Notes under the pieces: model-generated
The model's input: the letters and a program-made list of their open reading frames with translations, nothing else
Told to the model about the DNA's origin: nothing
Database searches by the model: none
NCBI GenBank assembly: GCA_964057225.1
Contig: OZ059898.1
Location: 6,138,001 to 6,202,000, forward strand
Direction: 5' to 3'
Source: Auanema rhodensis
Lineage: Eukaryota > Nematoda > Chromadorea > Rhabditida > Rhabditidae
Length of the DNA: 64,000 nt
Position numbers and translations under genes: made by a program
Shown here: in pieces, positions 59,501-64,000 of the stretch
How positions within the stretch are numbered: the stretch's first letter is position 1
How the letters are laid out: each line of letters begins with the position of its first letter

Positions 59501-62500
59501 TGTAAATGAATAATTGAATAATGATAATTTTTTGAAGAACTCACATTTACAATCGAATAATAAACCCGTCCTCCACTAGAATCATCAAGATCAATAGCAG
59601 AAAAAACTGTTAATGTTGTTCCAACAATAGAGTTTTCAAAAGTTTTAAACTTTTTCTCTATGGTTTGGAACACAGGGGGGTTATCATCAAGATCGTTAAC
59701 TTGAACCTATAAAGTGAAACAATTTATGAAAATATCAAAAATATTCTTACAGTTACAGTACACAAACTTGAAGCACTGTTTGGAGCTGTTAACGAAACAA
59801 TAAATTTCCATTCTCGTTTTATTTCCCTGTCCAATGCCCCTCTTACAATCAACTTCCCAGTTTGCTTTTCCAGAAGAAATGGTAATCCTTCTACAGGACT
59901 GGATATAGCAAAACGAGATCCTTTCACACCTAGGAGCAAAATATAAGTTTGGAAACCTCAATATAAACAAACTTGGTTCAAATTGTGTTATTTTTCCAAC
60001 TACAGTTCCAAGTTCACAATTTTCGTCAACATTAAAGATAAAATGACTGCTTCCTAATTTAGGAACATGAACATCATCTCCAACAACGTTAATGACAACC
60101 TAAAAAAACGATTTTTCGTTTTACGTTAAATCGAAACTCACTTCAGCTGTTGAATGGTGAGGAGGATTTGCTGAATCAGTGGCTTTGACAGTAAACATAA
60201 TGCTTGAACCAGCATCTAGTAGACGTCGTCCAATGCTGATTAAGCCTTGTCGTGAATGTATGTTGAAATGTGGAGTTACATCATCATCAGCAAGAATCGA
60301 GTATTCTAAAACATCATCTGCATCTTCGTCGGTTGCTGATACAAGTAGAATTGGATCTCCTTCTTTCGCTGATGTGGAGACGGAACAAGTATATCTATAA
60401 TTATAAGACAACTTATGAAAATAGAAAGTTTTCAAATGAATACTTTTTCACGACAAAATTTGGTGGTTTATCGTTTTCATCTATAACAGATAATGCTAAT
60501 GTCGAAAATCCTTTTCGCTTAATGCTGTCTTCCACAACTAGAGGCACACTGAAATAATAAAATTATTCCGATCTTATAAAGTATTGAAATTACTTGTAGT
60601 ATGACTGATTCAAGAATTGTACACGAGTTTTTTGAAAAATTTTTCCCGAATTCGGTTCAACAGAGATGGGCCAGCTATCACCATCCTCCACGCGGAAACG
60701 TAATGGTGGACTTCCTCCGATAGCTTCTACTTTCATTAAAGCTAAGTTATCACTAATATCCCTATTGTGAAAATTATAATACAGAAGCAAAAAACACTAT
60801 TTTTACCTGTTTTCCATTATTTGAAGAACATATTGTGTTTGCTCAAATCTCGGTGCTGGAGTTCGTTGACTGGATAATGTTATTCTAATATTAATTTTTG
60901 CATAGACAGTGAATATTCCGTCTGATACAGAAACATTGAGCGTCTTTTTAGAATGAAGAATATCTTCTTCATCTAAAGTTCGAGTCAAAATTATTTCGCC
61001 ATTGGTCTCATCGATGGAAAATAGAGACTCGTCGCCGTCGATAATAGAAAAGAAATAACGATAACCAGAAGATAATGATGACACAGTATCCTATAATAAT
61101 TATTAAACTATAATATGTAGCTGTTAATAAAGTACTTCATCTGAGACTTTCATAATAGTGACAAGTTGTCCTGGAGAAAAAGCGTCAGATATTTCAAGCT
61201 CCTGCTCCGGAAGGACAAAAACGGGTGAAACATCGTTTACGTCAATTACCTTAATATTCTAGTTGGAAAAAAACGGATATTAAATATCTTACATGAATAA
61301 TTAGCTTAGCTTCCGCAGTGGTATCAGTAGCTGTAATGGCAATTACTGACAGCACAATTTCTTTTTTGGTTTCATAATCCAAAGGTTCAACCAAATAAAC
61401 AAGCCCAGAAGTGCTTTCGATTCGAATAACTGTAACAATATATATGAAAATCTCACATTAATGATACAACAAACCTGAAGCTTGAGCACCAGATAATGAA
61501 TATTTCACCGTATTATTGGTAGGCAATATTTCTAACTGAAGAAGCTGCGCGCCAGGACTCGTAGATTCAGTAACATTTACATGATAAACTGATTTTTCAA
61601 ACTCAACTACACTCTCCTTGTCCATTGAAATCTAGGTGATTTATAATTTCAGTTCTAAAAATTAAAATTACCTCCAAGACTACTTTCGTTCTAGAACGAG
61701 CATCAGGTTGTAGAGCATCACTTGCTTCAACAATGAGCTCATATTTGGAAGATAAAGCAAGATTAATCCGACGTGCCAAAATGATATCTCCAGTATTAAT
61801 ATCAATAGAAAACATTTGTTCATCATTTCCTTTTACAATAGTATAAACCACATGTCCATCAGGATTATTAATGGCTTTTACCGAGGTTATCTAATATTCA
61901 ATTTACAATTGTTAACCAATATATTAACTGATACCTTCTCTTTAACATCCATTCCAGACGATATTTGGCTATGATATTCTTTATTAGTGAAGAAGGGAAC
62001 CATTCTATCCAAAACAGTGACTTTTACTTCAACTGTTGTACTCTGTGGAGGCGTGCCTAAATTATTACAAAATTCAATTCGACACAAATATCATGATATC
62101 GTACCTTGATCCGTTGCTGTTACGGTGAATTGATAAACATCCGTTGTGATCAATTGAGAAGCTACAGTAATCTGTCCATTCTGCTTGTCCAGCTTGAAAA
62201 TAGTTGGAATGTTCGAACTAGAATAGGTGATGACAGCATTATCACCTATAAGACTTCATATTTAACAAAAAATTGAAATTAGAATAAAACTACCATAATC
62301 ATCATCGACTGCTTTTACAGTTAAAATAGAGTGGTCAATTTTCATGTTTGTGCTGGTGACTACGTCGTATGGTTGTGACAAAAAGCGTGGAACACAATCA
62401 TTTTCATCAAGAACTTTTATATCAACTACACATTGGGTATACACAGGAGGGATCGAATGAGCATGAACCTAAATCAATTATTCAATTTAACTAAACAAAA

Positions 62501-64000
62501 AATTACCCACCTGAACCAATATATGTACTGAACTTATAATTTCGCGATCAAGTGGAGGCCCTGCCAACATAATGTGTCCTGTTCTCGAATTAATAGCGAA
62601 TAAGTCGTTATGATTCAAAATAGTGTATGTTAACGGAGCATCGTTAGGTGCATTATCCACATAAATATAAGCAACACTCTGCATTGTAGCAAACACTCTA
62701 TTCTCGGGTAGACTCAGAGACAAATTGTTGGAAAAGCAACGGAACGAATCATCAGTTGGTACAGCTTCAATTTGAACATTCAGTGTACAGGAATCAGAAA
62801 ACATGCCATCTGTCACTACCAGTTCAGTCTAAAATGTAATTTTTAGAGTGAAATACTTTAAAATCATTGATAATGACCGTGAAACTCTTTTCATATATTG
62901 TGTGAACCGCGGGCCCTGTTTTTATTATGCCTGTATACTTTTCAACATCAAAGAATTTCGTAAGCGCTTGATCCTAAAGTTCATAATTTGCTTTAAAAAT
63001 TATAAAAGATTTTGCAACCTTGAGGAAATATCGGAGTTTTCCAGTGGTATCTTTGTCTGTTGCAGTGATTTGATTTAAAATAACATTGCTAGTTGTGGGA
63101 AGTTTCAACACCAGATCATAGGATTTAGCTGAGAACTCAGGTTTCTCATCATTAGCATCCAACACTTTTATATTAATTTCAGCTGGTAAAGCGGATGTAC
63201 GCATTGGATGACCCATATCACTAAAATACAACATTCGATTCAATTAAGTATTTAATGGCATACCTGGCTTGGACGAAAAATGTTATTTCCTTGGTAACTT
63301 CAAAGTCAATCGAAGATCGAGATTTAACAGCTCCCGTTGCAAAATCGACAGTGAAAAACTCTTCTTGGTTCAATGTACGGTAGGTGACAAGTCCACTTGG
63401 CCCATAATCTTTATCACTAGCTGTAATTACCAAAGGTGATCCATCCTTTGATACAACTGCTGTTCCAGCAGGGCTATTTTCAATTATAAACCCTTCGTAA
63501 ACTAACTGACGGAAGATCGGTGCATATTTGTTGGTATTTACCAAGCGAGCAGATATCTGAAAACGGTTTCTCTAAGAAATAAAAAACGTATCATTCAAAA
63601 ACCTTAGATGTCGCAGTTCCTGAGGAATGTTCGTATAATATGAAGCATTCTAAAACTTTAGCTCTTTCCTGTGAAAACCACTTTCTGCTGGATATAACAC
63701 CAGTTATCTATAAATAAAAAAAGTTCGAAGAAGCGTCTATATTGCTTACGGGATGTATAGTGAAGTGAGGACAAGGCTTTTGTAAACGATATTTTCCACA
63801 ACACCGAGATGTTGAAACACTAACAAGAGGACTTCCAATGAAAATATCGTCTTTGATGGAAAGTTGGTAAACAGATCTGAAACATAGAAAATAACAGTAC
63901 GTTCCTCATGGTTGATAATACTTCATAAATTTAACAGAATTCTTGGTATTTCCATCAACTTCAACTCTCAATAGAGCGGAGTCAGTTAAACCCAACCGAT
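53526..64000 (-). CDS. cdh-4: Fat-like protocadherin, C-terminal part (cdh-4-like), truncated at window edge
   Basis: The minus-strand TAG is at 53528-53526 and the 5' end lies beyond 64000. Many exons of 90-400 nt encode tandem cadherin repeats with calcium motifs such as LDANDEKPEF (about 63150), LDENDCVPRF (about 62420), IDLNDNAPHF (about 57400), MDENDNYPIF (about 57740), IDQNDNPPVF (about 58140) and LDINDNNPIF (about 58560); more than a dozen are visible. After the repeats come a Cys-containing segment (about 56080-56220), an EGF, a laminin-G domain (about 55320-55870; YFELLLPTEIEDRMELVVEV...GKWHRIRISRNGRHTRLVVDG), three more EGFs (about 54880-55310), a transmembrane helix (LIGVSIVFFLIICCVLGIIC, about 54780) and a 300-residue tail with PPPLPPR. 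This order is that of Fat cadherins, which set cell adhesion and planar polarity. C. elegans CDH-4 is, from memory, its Fat-like member. Confidence 0.92.

Overview
The window is nuclear DNA of a nematode. It is AT-rich, genes are broken into many small exons, and many introns are only 42-60 nt long with GT..AG ends. The gene content is also nematode: an FMRFamide-like peptide precursor whose two peptides match what I recall of C. elegans FLP-25, a worm-type Cys-repeat (WR1/lustrin) matrix protein, a nematode-style nuclear hormone receptor and a Fat-like cadherin. I cannot place it to clade from the sequence alone. Several likely C. elegans relatives (K04H4.2-like, flp-25, hmg-1.2, nex-2-like, cdh-4) are, from memory, on chromosome III, which suggests conserved linkage.

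Layout, left to right. An Arg/Ser-rich RNA-binding protein (+, 564-2437, 5' end unresolved) is followed by a 4.9-kb gap. Next is a large secreted Cys-rich matrix gene (+, 7297-18191) whose frame-consistent exon chain has two extra in-frame terminal exons. A 3.5-kb AT-rich gap then leads to the flp-25-like neuropeptide gene (-, 21659-22734). An unrecognised, probably secreted, sequon-rich protein (+, 24049-25726) converges on an ANKRD13-type ankyrin/UIM gene (-, 25888-28738). That gene is divergent from a two-HMG-box chromatin protein (+, 29724-30601). A DEF8/Rubicon-homology zinc-binding protein (+, 32500-34487) and an annexin with a long Gly/Pro/Tyr/Gln-rich head (+, ends 39842) follow.

The second half is mostly minus strand: a nuclear receptor (40119-43432), a gene combining a CENP-B/Pipsqueak-type DNA-binding region with an unrecognised N-terminal half (45155-52250), and the 3' part of a Fat-like protocadherin (53526 to beyond 64000). 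From about 42.4 to 53 kb, introns and gaps are filled with long, strand-asymmetric polypurine/polypyrimidine tracts.

The genes do not form one pathway. They cover RNA processing, cuticle/extracellular matrix, peptide signalling, ubiquitin-linked trafficking, chromatin, late-endosome function, Ca2+/membrane binding, transcription and cell adhesion. Gene models were built by hand from open frames and splice-site phase. For the matrix gene, the secreted orphan, the HMG gene and the RS-protein (visible part), exon lengths add up to whole codons. No tRNA, rRNA, spliced-leader gene, CRISPR array or intact transposon was seen.
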